Assembly (NCBI GenBank): GCA_030248215.1
Contig: JASANG010003130.1
Coordinates: forward strand, 434,001-498,000
Reading direction: 5' to 3'
Length of the DNA: 64,000 nt
DNA from: Enoplolaimus lenunculus
Taxonomy: Eukaryota; Nematoda; Enoplea; Enoplida; Thoracostomopsidae
This document shows, piece after piece, positions 26,301-36,382 of the stretch. Below the pieces are notes generated by a model. It did not search any database. It worked only from the letters and a program-made list of their open reading frames with translations, and was not told where the DNA came from. Each line of letters starts with the position of its first letter. The stretch's first letter is position 1. The position numbers were made by a program, and so were the translations under genes.

Positions 26301-26672
26301 ATTGTTACTCAATATACTCCATTATCTGTAGATTAAAATATTTTAACCAATATGGCATGCGCATTGGCGTAACAAACTGATTCATCTTACAATAATTGCC
26401 GTGCTAAGCAAACAGCATTGAGTGCCCGGTTAAAATTCTATCCGAACCAGATATACAAATTTTCCGACAAACCGAACAGGTTCAGCTAAGGTTGGACCTT
26501 GGTTTGCAGTGTTCGTCCAGCTTCTATTTTTTGAAAGTCTATTTTGTCACGCTTAATAATATAATATGGTGAAGTTGCTGTTCCACACTAGTAAAATATT
26601 TTGCAATTGATTGCATGATTGCGCTAACATTTAAAGTACAGATATATTATAGGCTTTTCTTAACGCTAACGT
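20321..26672. other. Gene-poor stretch
   Basis: Remnants of the TTAGGC family occur near 22365-22500, 23728-23835 and 25790-25860. 'GTAGCCA' elements lie at 23574-23705 and 25303-25455. A hydrophobic minus-strand frame at 20331-20564 was not accepted as a gene. The rest shows nothing I recognise. Confidence 0.6.
21565..21653. repeat. GACTC element, half copy
   Basis: GGCGGAGTCGAATTTGACTA, then GTGTAGTCCGGTAGAGCC and the ATTTTTTGCAGTG end. Confidence 0.65.
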
Positions 26673-27338
26673 TTAGGGTTGCGCTATGGCCCCGTCCGCC
26701 GCCGTCCTCCACCGTTCGCCGCCGTCCTCCACCGTCCGCCGCCGTCCGCCGCCGTCCGCCACCGTCCGCCGCCGTCCGCCGCCGTCCGCCGCCGTCCGCC
26801 GCCGTCCGCCACCGTCCGCCGCCGTCCGCCGCCGTCCGCCCCCGTCCGCCACCGTCCGCCGCCGTCCGCCGCCGTCCGCCACCGTCCGCCGCCGTCCGCC
26901 GCCGTCCGCCACCGTCCGCCACCGTCCGCCGCCGTCCGCCACCGTCCGCCGCCGTCCGCCACCGTCCGCCGCCGTCCGCCACCGTCCGCCGCCGTCCGCC
27001 ACCGTCCGCCGCCGTCCGCCACCGTCCGCCGCCGTCCGCCACCGTCCGCCACCGTCCGCCACCGTCCGCCACCGTCCGCCGCCGTCCGCCACCGTCCGCC
27101 GCCGTCCGCCACCGTCCGCCGCCGTCCGCCACCGTCCGCCGCCGCCGTCCATCGCCGTCCGCGACCGTTCATCGGTGTCCGCGACTGGTCGCCGCAGTCC
27201 GCCACCGTCCGTCGCCGACTGCTACTATTTGTCACTGTCCGTCACCATATAGTATCGTAGGTGAGTCGTTCATGTACGACGCCGCACGATGACGTACGGT
27301 GATGGACGGCGTGATTTAAAAGCATAGCGCCACCCTAA
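26673..27338. mobile_element. 'TAGGGTTGCGCTATA' TIR element with GC-rich decamer array
   Basis: Ends TTAGGGTTGCGCTATG and CATAGCGCCACCCTAA are inverted. A decamer array fills the left two thirds; the right third contains ACGACGCCGCACGATGACG, like the related copy at 42.8 kb. Confidence 0.8.
26690..27150. repeat. GC-rich decamer minisatellite
   Basis: About 45 tandem units of CCGTCCGCC followed by G or A. Because the unit is ten bases, several frames on both strands stay open and read Pro/Arg/Ser or Gly/Arg/Asp repeats; these are not treated as genes. Confidence 0.95.
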
Positions 27339-27680
27339 AGCTTAGGCTTTAGGCTTAGGAATATGCTAATATGCTTCAGTCTAAGCTATACATGTGCCGA
27401 ATTCATTAACACTGCATTTGTTTCAAGACTTTGCCGTCATACCTGTACAGTATGCTTAAAATTTAATGAGCCTTTGCAGCAGATATTACGTAAAAGCTGT
27501 TTTATTTCTATAAAATATTATTTTATGGATTGCATCATTGATTCGATAAACTCATGTTTGTGTTCGATTGTGTAAACGAACAACCATCTATAACTCGCCA
27601 ATCCCAATTTGTACACTTATTCTTGCGGTGAATTCCTTTCTATACAATTCCCTTACCTTAAAATCCATAAACTTATCATC

Positions 27681-30669
27681 ATGTCAACATCAGTAGTAAA
27701 AGTTCATTCGCGTGATCGTAAAAAACATAGCAAAGAAGGTAAACCAGACCATACTTGTAAAATTAAACAGTTACCAAACAAAATTCGTAACAACGATACA
27801 GCCAAATCGCAACATTTGATTCAAAACAAGCAAGCATTTCAATCATTGCAAGAACAATCAAAGGCAACCTCTTGTAGCCAACAGGGTTACAAATCTATAG
27901 ATAGCGATGATTCTAAATCAGTTTACAAGCAAACCAACGACACACAAACTATTCCGTCGTTAGTTATTGTCGATTTCAATGGTACTCGTTTCACGATACT
28001 TTTACAAAATTTACTAAAGTTTCCCAAATCCCGAATATCTCAACTGGTCCAATCGCTTGATACTAAGAAATACGACGAAATTGGTGCAATTGAGAACAAC
28101 GATCAAAATCTGTTACAAAGTATTTCTATTTTTCACTTGAAAAATGCAACACTTTTCGCGGAATCACCAGCTACCGTTTGGTACGAGCTCCAGTTTGACC
28201 GATGCGCAGGTCGATTCGACAGTATTGCAAACGCGTACCGATCAGGTGCATTGCATATGCCGACGTCTGGTTGCGTTAAAGAAATTGTTGCCGAAATGCA
28301 ATTGTGGCAATTCGACGCAAATTGTATAGCCGACTGCTGTCGAGAAATATTGGAACCAGCAATGTTTGCGGCAGACGGCAAAAATTTACTAACCTCGATG
28401 ACCTCAACATCGACTGTTCATTCAATAATCGAAGATATGAATTTTGAAGGTGGTCGTGAACAACTGGAGTTTGAAGAAAATCAACAAGCGACCGAGACAA
28501 AACGGAGTTGTTTGGTTTGGTGGCAAACGTTTCGTGAATTTTTCGATCCAGACCTGCTAAAAAATAAAACGTTTCGACAACGTGTTTGGATTACGCTTGA
28601 GTTACCAAACTCGTCAATGGTTGCTATGGTACGACCAACGATTTAATGTGAAGCGCATTCCAGCGAACGCGAGCCCTACCTTAGCGTTATCGGGAAGCTA
28701 CAATAACTGAGATGCGACTACCATTTTTAGTACACAGAGATGCCGATTAATTTGCTTGAAGTAGTACAAACTTGCAAAAATTAACTTTTCTTCACATTGC
28801 TGTTTTCAACTCTGCTAAGCTTATGTTTAAACCTCAACCTAAGCCTAAGCCCAGATCTTAGACTAAGGCTAAACTTAAGAATGATGAAAAGATTTCGTAG
28901 GCGAACGTAAACAAGTGCCAAGAGGATATGTACATTAAATATACGGGTTTTTTGGTATGTTTGATTGAATATTGGTTTCTCAAAAGGTGCCTATATGAAA
29001 GTTCGGTCTTTTTCGTTATTTTTAAAACAACTTTTGTATATATCACAGTAAAAATCGGAATTAGGACAAAATTAAATTAGCTAAGCAATTAAATGATCTT
29101 TCAGGCATTAATGGCTATATCAGTATCGATGGTGCTCGCAAGCATGGTCGCTTTAGTAATGAGCTCATTGCATGAATTTCAACAGTTTGATTCGGTGTCA
29201 AACTCAACTCGTCCAATAGATTCAGTTGAACTGGTCGACACTACGTGCGTTATTTGGTTCACAGGAGATTACATTGTTCGTTTATGGGCGAATCCGACAC
29301 GTTTGGCTTACTGTGTTAACCCACTCTCGGTGATTGATTTACTGTCTGTTTTGCCGTTTTACGTTGAATTAACGTTTCGAGACATTGGTATCAGCCCTGG
29401 CGCTGTATTCGGAGACGTTCGGCGGTCATTGGTTATTTTACGAATCTTACGCGTTTTGAGAGTATTTCGAGCTTTAAGGGTTTTAAAGGTCGCACGCTAT
29501 TCGTCAGGATTCCAGTCGATGGGACAAACGTTGAAGCGCAGTTGGCGTGAGCTTTGTCTGCTAGGAATGTTCACGCTTGTGACTAATTTGATGTTTTCGA
29601 CGTGTATGTACTATTTTGAGCTTGATCATCCAAAATCGCATTTTCCTGATATTCCATCTGCTTGCTGGTGGAGCGTGATTACGATGACTACGGTGGGGTA
29701 AGTACAGGTAAAAGTGTGGACCTTTTGCCCGAAAGCTTTAAACAAAGTCAAAGTCTACACCTGAGCCTAAAAGCCTACACCTGGGCCCGACACCTAGGCC
29801 TAAAAATTGAATCTGCCAAAGCCTGAAAATTTCGCATGTTACTGGAGAATGTACAAGTGCTTGGTACGTTTTTAGCATACTTATACGATTTCTACAGTAA
29901 AATATGTCTACAGCAACTAATTTTTTTAGATATGTTCGACACGGTAGTTTTTTTTTGTCCTCAGCAATTTGGACACCGAAACTTTTTTCAAGACCATAAT
30001 ATATGCCTTGCAAGCGCTACAATAATGTTTACGGAGGCATAAGTATTTGAATTTGAAAGTTCTATTTTTTTAAGTCATCTGTTCTAAAAAACCAAAAACC
30101 TTTAATCCCTTGCGCACCTTGGTTGTACACCAAAGCGTAAACAAATGGTCATTAAATTCAAATGGAAAGAGGTTACATAGCGTTTTAGAGAAATTGGTCT
30201 TGAGATTTGCATTCGTTTAAAACAAATCATTACCCTTGCAAAGTGAAGCTCAACTTCACATACACAAATTTTTACAACGAGAACTCGCAACTGCAACATG
30301 TACGTGTAAATTTTGTTTCAAACAAAACCTGCAACTGTAAGCTCTCGCTGTACAAACTTGCACCTGTAACTTCTCGCTGCCAAAACTTGCACGCGTTTCT
30401 TGCTGCAATAGATTGTAACTGTAAGTTCTCGCTGCGAAAACTTGCACGCACAGTGAATGAAAATTGACGCCCGACATTTTAGATATGGCGACGTATATCC
30501 GCAAACGGTTCCCGGAAAATTTCTCGGTGGTCTCGTGAGCATCGCGGGTATTATTTTGTTGGCGTTTCCGATCTCAGTGATCGTTGAAACGTTTAACGAC
30601 GAATATCAAAGTCGCGAGGCGCAGAAATCATCGAACAGACAACGTATTCTTGAGCAAACCGAAACGTAA
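27681..30669 (+). CDS. Voltage-gated K+ channel alpha subunit, Kv2/3/4-like, 3 exons
   Basis: Exons 27681-28628, 29105-29697 and 30483-30669 join in frame to 575 residues (introns GT-AG, phases 0 and 2). An N-terminal polar tail (1-90) precedes a T1 tetramerisation domain (about 93-222) whose H192-X5-C198-X20-C219-C220 is the zinc site of non-Shaker Kv channels. S1 starts at the second exon (317). S2 contains WFTGDYIVRLW, S3 holds IDLLSVLPFY, and S4 has R429, R432, R435, R438, R441 and K444 at every third place. The pore reads TMTTVGYGDV, the K+ selectivity signature, with the second intron splitting the first Gly codon of GYG. S6 has PIS (543-545) where most Kv channels have PVP or PIP, so the second hinge proline is missing. 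The S4-S5 segment ARYSSGFQSMGQTLKRS is closest in memory to Kv2/Shab. It should form a tetrameric plasma-membrane channel; loss of the PxP second proline recalls modifier (silent) subunits. The start at 27681 is preferred over an in-frame ATG at 27609 because the extra 24 residues look unlike Kv sequence; an upstream exon cannot be excluded. Confidence 0.93.
28629..29104 (+). other. Kv gene intron 1 with TTAGGC-type MITE remnant
   Basis: The donor GTACGA follows codon Met316 and the acceptor CTTTCAG precedes GCA; phase 0, between the pre-S1 stretch and S1. At about 28818-28890 the intron carries degenerate complementary TTAGGC-type hexamers, a remnant of the repeat family described elsewhere. 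Confidence 0.85.
29698..30482 (+). other. Kv gene intron 2 (inside the selectivity-filter codon) with minisatellite
   Basis: The donor GTAAGT and acceptor TTTTAG are phase 2 and split the first Gly codon of GYG. From about 30262 to 30450 the intron contains four or five imperfect units of roughly 35 bp built on CTTGCAC, TGTAA and TCTCGCTG. Near 29740-29830 there is a run of degenerate GCCTAAA hexamers. Confidence 0.8.
30262..30450. repeat. Imperfect minisatellite of about 35 bp in Kv intron 2
   Basis: Units combine AACTTGCAC, CTGTAAC/GTAAGC and TCTCGCTG, four to five times with substitutions. Confidence 0.65.
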
Positions 30670-30736
30670 AGTGCGAGATAGGAAAAAAATTGGTCGCAGA
30701 AAAAGAATACGGAAAATGAAACATATATGTTAGCAG

Positions 30737-30876
30737 AGTACAACCGGAGGTCTGCCTCCGGCTCCGGCAGAAATCATTTTACTACGTAATTTCGCCTCAC
30801 CTCCGGCTCCGGCAAGCTTTGTTGACCTCCGGCTCCGGCTCCGGTTCCGATATTTGTCACCTCCGGTTGCACCCTG
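30737..30876. mobile_element. 'ACAACCGGAGG' TIR element, short copy
   Basis: Ends GTACAACCGGAGG and CCTCCGGTTGCACCCTG are inverted; the inside repeats CCTCCGGCTCCGGC. It starts 68 bp after the Kv stop codon, so may lie in the Kv 3' UTR. Confidence 0.7.
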
Positions 30877-31608
30877 TTAAATAGTGTTTATCATGGCAAA
30901 TTCATTTGTTCGTGTTGAATTTTAACGCAAATTTTAAATTTCAATGGATTCTTATATAATATCATTATTTTGACCTGTGTGTACGGTTATTTTTTTTAAA
31001 TTTAACATATAATTCACCGTTCGTCTGTGATCAGAAATACTCAACGCTTGTAAAATTTCACATTTTCGCTTCAACACCAGAAAATTCTAGGTTGGTAATT
31101 TTTACTACGTGACAAATGAAATGTACAGAAAAATAATTTTTTCGAGGCAACGTACTTTGTGGCAGGGCCGGGGGTCTTTCACGTGCCCACCTAGTGGAGT
31201 TCAGGCATCATCTAATAATTTATGTGATTGCATGTATAACCATGAACGAATTTTACCACGAAATAATTTATTTTGAATTAAAAACGGTAATATAAGCGAT
31301 GTGTCAGTATGTCTGTAAACTATCATGAACTAACGATATTTGCGAACAATAAAAAATACAAAACACTGGGTAAAACATTCGTATGATAAAGCATGAAAGT
31401 TTCTTCAAAAGCCTCGTTTTACACAGATCTGTATCCCACTCAACAGGCTAGGGCCTAAGAGAACTGAAATTTTCCAGCAGGCACATTCAAGGATTTTATG
31501 TGACTTGCTAGCGAGGTTGAAACCTTATTGGGGAAGGCTCAAACCATTGCCAGTGGATCTCAATCCTAATGCCTTCGGGATCGCTTTTCCTAAATGCATG
31601 TTGTTGAT

Positions 31609-32583
31609 TTAAAGCTTGACTTCTTCTGCTTCACCAAAGTTGCTGTCGTCGTAATATCGTACAGGACGCGTTTGCTTAGATGCAGCGATGTCTTTGCTAA
31701 CTGAAATATACAAATACAGGAGTATGCAGTAGTGACCCCAATTTGGTCTCTTTTATGGACTCTAAATCGGACTTATAGAACCTACCCACTGGCGGTCTCT
31801 GGCGAGAAATGCAGACACCTATTAATGGGAACTCAAAAACTCATTTTTACGCTTAGGTTTAGGCTTACACTTAGGCTTATGGCACATCGTACGCGCAGCA
31901 TATCTTGAGACCAACAGAAAACGCTGTCTGACACAAGGAAACGACATATGGACGAAAAAATTGGTAAATTTGGTTTTAATGTATAAATATATATGTGTGA
32001 GCTTTATAATTACGGATACGCTTATACTGCTGTTTCGACCCTCTTCTACACATCAGGAAACACCTGTTGGGTCAACCAGAAACTAAAGTTGTTATATTCA
32101 AAGGCAAAGTGGGTCCTGGTTCTAGTTTCCTAGTTTTACAGTTTAAAAGAAGAAGAGCGCTTATATTTTGTTGTTTTGAGAATGCTAATTTAGCCATAGG
32201 CGCAAAGTTTTTAAAGTTTGATATGTTTATTTTGTACATTTATATATAGCATTAGAAGAACAGTTTCTCTAAATCGGTGCGTGTATAGTTGCTTTAAACC
32301 CATATACCCTGAATGAATAAAGCGACCGCAAGTGCAACGATAACCAATGCTGTTATACCAATAATCCATCCGATAATACATCGTCGTTGACACATCGAAT
32401 CATCGGAATCAACTGACGAAACTATAAATAGAAATTGAACTCAATAAATAAAATGATGTACTGACCAAAACGAAAACGCTGATTCAATATTTTGATTGCA
32501 TCACAAACACCTTGAACGCATCCATTTCGGAGTAAAAAATAGTTGAATGACTTCGCAGCGTAAAATTGCCTGGCTTCTATCAA
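31609..32583 (-). CDS. Small single-pass membrane protein, C-terminal part (3 exons seen)
   Basis: No long reading frame marks this gene, but three short exons fit with matching phases: 32466-32583, 32308-32421 and 31609-31700. The last two are well supported: acceptors TTTATAG and TATTTCAG, donor GTATAT, both joins phase 1. They encode an acidic stretch SSVDSDDSMCQRR, a hydrophobic helix (about CIIGWIIGITALVIVALAVA), then a polar tail ending YYDDSNFGEAEEVKL. The first exon (39 codons, containing FLLRNGCVQGVCDA) has a donor GTCAGT in the right phase, but its acceptor lacks a pyrimidine tract and is uncertain. I do not recognise the family. The tail after the helix is about 30 residues, so this looks like the membrane anchor and cytoplasmic end of a larger protein; more 5' exons are likely beyond 32583. 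It is convergent with the Kv gene. Confidence 0.5.
31845..32060. repeat. Degraded TTAGGC-family copy
   Basis: CGCTTAGGTTTAGGCTTACA run and a right end GCTTATACTGCTGTTTCGAC ... TTCTACACAT. It lies in the putative intron of the small membrane-protein gene. Confidence 0.5.
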
Positions 32584-32938
32584 CTAATCCTAATTTTGCT
32601 ATATCATCATTCGTTCTTTCAAAAGCGCAAGTAAAACATTCAGTTAAAAACAAATATTAACCGTCTATCCAGGACGCATTAAGAAAATAAGTGAAAGTTT
32701 TCAGCTACAACACATAGAATTGATGCACTAAAAATGAACAGCATGCCTGTTGTATGTTTTGATGAATAATTTTGATTTTCAGTGCCCAATTTGGTGATTT
32801 ATTTTTTCTTGTGGTTGGATAACAGCTTAGATATATTTATTCAGCTCAATTATCTACTAGCATCAGTTGTGAAATTTTATGGGTTTTTCTTTACCGTCAT
32901 TAACACATTCAATCCCACCCACCACAGTTTCCGTTTTG

Positions 32939-33898
32939 TATTTATTGAGCGAAGCTCGGAGTTTCGCGAAGCGTTTTATGTTTTGTACTCTGGGGTCGAA
33001 AGGTGACTGACCATCCGTCCGTCTGTCCGTCCGTTTTTCCGTCTGTCCGTCCGAAAAGAATCTCAAGAACGGCTGAACTGATTTTGATAAACTTTTTTGT
33101 TTGAAACCCAATTATCCTGGGATATTAATCTCGCATTGGGGTTCTAAAGTTTTAAGTCGTATTTGCTACAGGCTAATTTGCATAATTATTTAAGCCTAAA
33201 TTACGACTTTCTACATTATTTCACTAATTATTACAACTACAAGTAATCCAATTTCAGCATTAAAGGGTTTTTGGGTGTGAGGAATCTGAATAGACTGCTT
33301 ACAAAGCTCCAAAACCGATAATTGAGTGGTTAGCTAATTTGCATATTAGCATAGTTTATAAGCCTAAATTAGGATTTTTTTACAATATTTCATTAATTAT
33401 TAAGGTTAAAAACAATCTAATTTTAGCAGCAATATATTTCTGGGTGATAGGATTCTGAATAAATTGTTTACAATCCACCAAAACCGAAATTTGAATAGTT
33501 AGCTAATAGCTAATTTGCATATTAGCTTAATTGACAAGACAAAATTAAGACTTTTTAAATTATTTCAATACTTATTAAGGTTACTGAAGGTGTTTGGGAG
33601 GGTGGAATCTGAATAAATTGTCTACAAACCTTTAAAACCAATATTTAAGTTATTAGCTAATAGATAATTTGCATATAAGCATAATTGATAAACCTAAATT
33701 AAGCGTTTTCACAATATTTCACTAGTTATTAGGGTTACAAGCAATCAAATTTCAGCAATAATCGACTTTCGGGTGCGAGGAATCAATCTGAATAAATTGT
33801 TCACAAATCTTCAAAACCGATGAATGAATAGTTAGCTAATAACTAATCGGCACATTACCTTAATTGCTTACGTGTGTTCGATATTCGCTCAATAAATG
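32939..33898. mobile_element. 'TTTATTGAGCGAAGCTCG' TIR element, copy 1
   Basis: Ends ATTTATTGAGCGAAGCTCGG and TTCGATATTCGCTCAATAAAT. A CTGTCCGTCCG array is near the left end, then AACGGCTGAACTGATTTTGA. The interior has four or five units of about 155-180 bp starting GCTAATTTGCATATTAGC. Confidence 0.82.
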
Positions 33899-34599
33899 TA
33901 GTTCCACTACGACTGGTATATATATATTTTTTTCTGAAAAATGCGGGATCAAACTTTTCAGATTCTTACATCATATATTGCCATATAGTCGTTGAGTTAT
34001 ACTACTTTGCAGCAATTATTGAGTTGACACGATTTGTTTTCGTATTTTAAAGTTTTTTCAATGTTTAGAAGCCGTTTTTCCAGCTGATCCGATCAATTTG
34101 TGTATGTTTTGTGGCCAAAGTATAGTCGACTGCAACGTCGTAAACATCAAATTCAACTGTATGCTTTCACGATTATCCATCACAAAGAAGGCTATTTGCT
34201 ACTGAACGCCAAAAGTTCAGGAATTCGATGTTGCAGCTATTGGAACTCATTCGTTTACAAGAACAAAGACAACTGCCGACTAGCGTTGCAAATATTTCGC
34301 AAAGACTTACAATGCGCTATGGTAGGTGGTAATTGCGGAAGTCAAAACATCTGTACATTGTTGATGATTTAGACAAAAAATTGTCGATTTCAAAGACAAT
34401 GTGCGAATTTTGATTATTTTTTGGGAGATTTATTTTACATTCCGTCAAATTAAAGTTGAAAATCAAAAAAGAGTTAACACCAAATTGAACACTTGAACGG
34501 GATTAATCTGATGCGCTAGTAACTGCCGCTTTAAGATATTTTTGTTTTGATTAATAATGAATATTTAATTATTTTGGTTTAATTCTATTTAAAAGAAGT

Positions 34600-36372
34600 T
34601 TAAAGAAGAGTTTTAAACGTACTTTCGTTGTCACATTTTCGTTTCAGCGAGTCCCAGCCGCGAAACCCGGTTGCTAAGCGATCATCTGTACTCGAGAAAA
34701 CATCGCCGCCGCATCCTAACCTTGGCTCAAATCCATATTCAGTTGGGTATACCGCCGTGCTATCATTATCAAAAGCATCGAATACTGTAGGCCCAACTGA
34801 AAGGCCTCTACCGCCAGGCAACCGATGAGAACCACCGCGTTTTGATCCTGGGTAACCGCTTCGCCCCCCTCGGATGTTAGACTTTCGGAAATGTATTGGT
34901 GCTTGGTCCAAAAAATCACAAGATGTCGAAAAGCAAGGATTTACTCCACATGCTGACAAGGGACCTATTGTTGAAGGTTGTGCTCCTAGCGCCCTGGAAG
35001 AACTTCCTCGGCATAAATGGCCTTCTGTTGGACAGTTAATACATTGTCCAATGGTGCGACACCATCGACATAATTTATGAGGTCGTAAATGACCAATGGT
35101 TTCAGATGGTGTCCCACGAATAATCGGACCAATATGACGATTCTGGTTAGAATACTGACCGTATAAACGGTTAGCATATGCACTCGATGCAGGTAACTGA
35201 ATCGTACAGTACGGAAACGTGTTGCGAAAATTACCAAAATATCCCAAATGCTGTTCGCCGTTCTCGGCAGTCGTACAACTTCTTGGAAATCCTGAGCACA
35301 CGAGCCCTCCGTAACAACACACGTCAGCATCTAAAGCTCTGTTCCCGTTTACCAGTTCATGAGTTTGATCCGTAGCTTGTGGTAGAGGTATTCGTTCGCT
35401 AGCAATATTATTTCTGTTTTGATTTTCTTGTTGGTTTTGAAATTTAGCATTGCAAGAAAACTTGTCCATTTGGTCAAAAGCAATTGGATTTTGTCTGCAA
35501 GCTGCCGCAGACATCAGGTGATTTTCGTGCCGTCGTTGAGCGGGTTCAGCGTAACAAAACGGTGACGGCCGAGGATGTGGCCTCACTGTCGCGTAGTGAC
35601 GCTGCTGTCGTTGAAACACCAAAGGTGGCTTTTTCGTTTCATCTTTGCTAAACTTCAGACCTTCGCCGCTGTTGCTTTCATTTTCACAGCTTCTTTGATT
35701 TCCGCCGGTTTTTTGATTTTCACCGCTTCTGTGTTCTTGAGTGAATCGTTGATTATCTACATACCTTTGGTCGGACATTTCACTTTGTTCTTCGTCGATT
35801 TTGTTTTGTTCCACGTTTTCTATCGATGATATTTCGCTAGCAGCGCTTTCAATTGTTCTTGACCCATTTTTCGTCCGGGACGGTGTTGGTACTCGCGGTG
35901 TGCAAGTAGTTTCATCTCGTTTTGTTGGCCGGAAACTTTTGCGGAATAACTGAGCGGCAAGTTGGCTCACTTTACTCAATCGGTCATCACTATGGTGTGC
36001 AGATGTTAAACCAGGCGGTTCCAATACTTCTACTACAGCAGCACCTCCTGTTGAATGATTTTGATATGTGCTCAAATGGTTTATTTTGGAGAAATCGTAT
36101 GCTTGAGCTGGGTACGAGGTCGCAGTAGTGTCCGATGCGGAAAGAAATGAAAACGGAGTAGAACAATTTTTTCTAGATTTACCGAATTTTGCCTGGGTTA
36201 ACGTTTCCTTTGATGACGCCGGCGACAATGCCGAACTGCGTTGGTCCATTGTTGTTGATATGTCAGATGTTTGAATGGTATTTTCGTTGAATTGGTATGT
36301 TTTATGGTAATTTTGGGCAAGCTTATTCGAGAAGTTCCACGTCGCGATTTGAGGGTCAGATGAGCGGCGCAT
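34600..36372 (-). CDS. Unknown 590-residue polar, cysteine-containing protein
   Basis: This is the longest reading frame in the window (590 codons), far longer than chance allows in AT-rich DNA. I do not recognise it. Residues 1-300 are polar, rich in Ser, Thr, Asn, Gln and Glu, and probably disordered. The second half has a cysteine cluster (CRWCRTIGQCINCPTEGHLC) that could bind metal, another at about 355-375 (DVCCYGGLVCSG), and a Gly/Arg-rich stretch (IRGGRSGYPGSKRGGSHRL). No signal peptide or membrane helix is visible. An acceptor-like CCATCAG ends 10 nt before the ATG, and a GTAAGT donor lies near 36470, so there may be a short 5' UTR intron or a trans-splice site. A good donor (AAA|GTACGT) lies just before the stop, so an alternative 3' end with further exons is possible. 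A plausible AATAAA (TTTATT on the + strand) is at about 34430. Confidence 0.72.
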   Translation of the reverse strand: MRRSSDPQIATWNFSNKLAQNYHKTYQFNENTIQTSDISTTMDQRSSALSPASSKETLTQAKFGKSRKNCSTPFSFLSASDTTATSYPAQAYDFSKINHLSTYQNHSTGGAAVVEVLEPPGLTSAHHSDDRLSKVSQLAAQLFRKSFRPTKRDETTCTPRVPTPSRTKNGSRTIESAASEISSIENVEQNKIDEEQSEMSDQRYVDNQRFTQEHRSGENQKTGGNQRSCENESNSGEGLKFSKDETKKPPLVFQRQQRHYATVRPHPRPSPFCYAEPAQRRHENHLMSAAACRQNPIAFDQMDKFSCNAKFQNQQENQNRNNIASERIPLPQATDQTHELVNGNRALDADVCCYGGLVCSGFPRSCTTAENGEQHLGYFGNFRNTFPYCTIQLPASSAYANRLYGQYSNQNRHIGPIIRGTPSETIGHLRPHKLCRWCRTIGQCINCPTEGHLCRGSSSRALGAQPSTIGPLSACGVNPCFSTSCDFLDQAPIHFRKSNIRGGRSGYPGSKRGGSHRLPGGRGLSVGPTVFDAFDNDSTAVYPTEYGFEPRLGCGGDVFSSTDDRLATGFRGWDSLKRKCDNESTFKTLL

Positions 36373-36382
36373 TGAGTAACAA

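Noticed and set aside
26615-27292. Five long Pro/Arg/Ser or Gly/Arg/Asp frames on both strands
   Set aside because: All are forced by the decamer minisatellite, whose unit lacks stop codons in several frames.
34064-34372. Possible further exon of the 590-aa gene ending YTLATKHTQIDRISWKNGF
   Set aside because: Phase fits the alternative donor before the stop, but other frames here are equally open; not enough to call.
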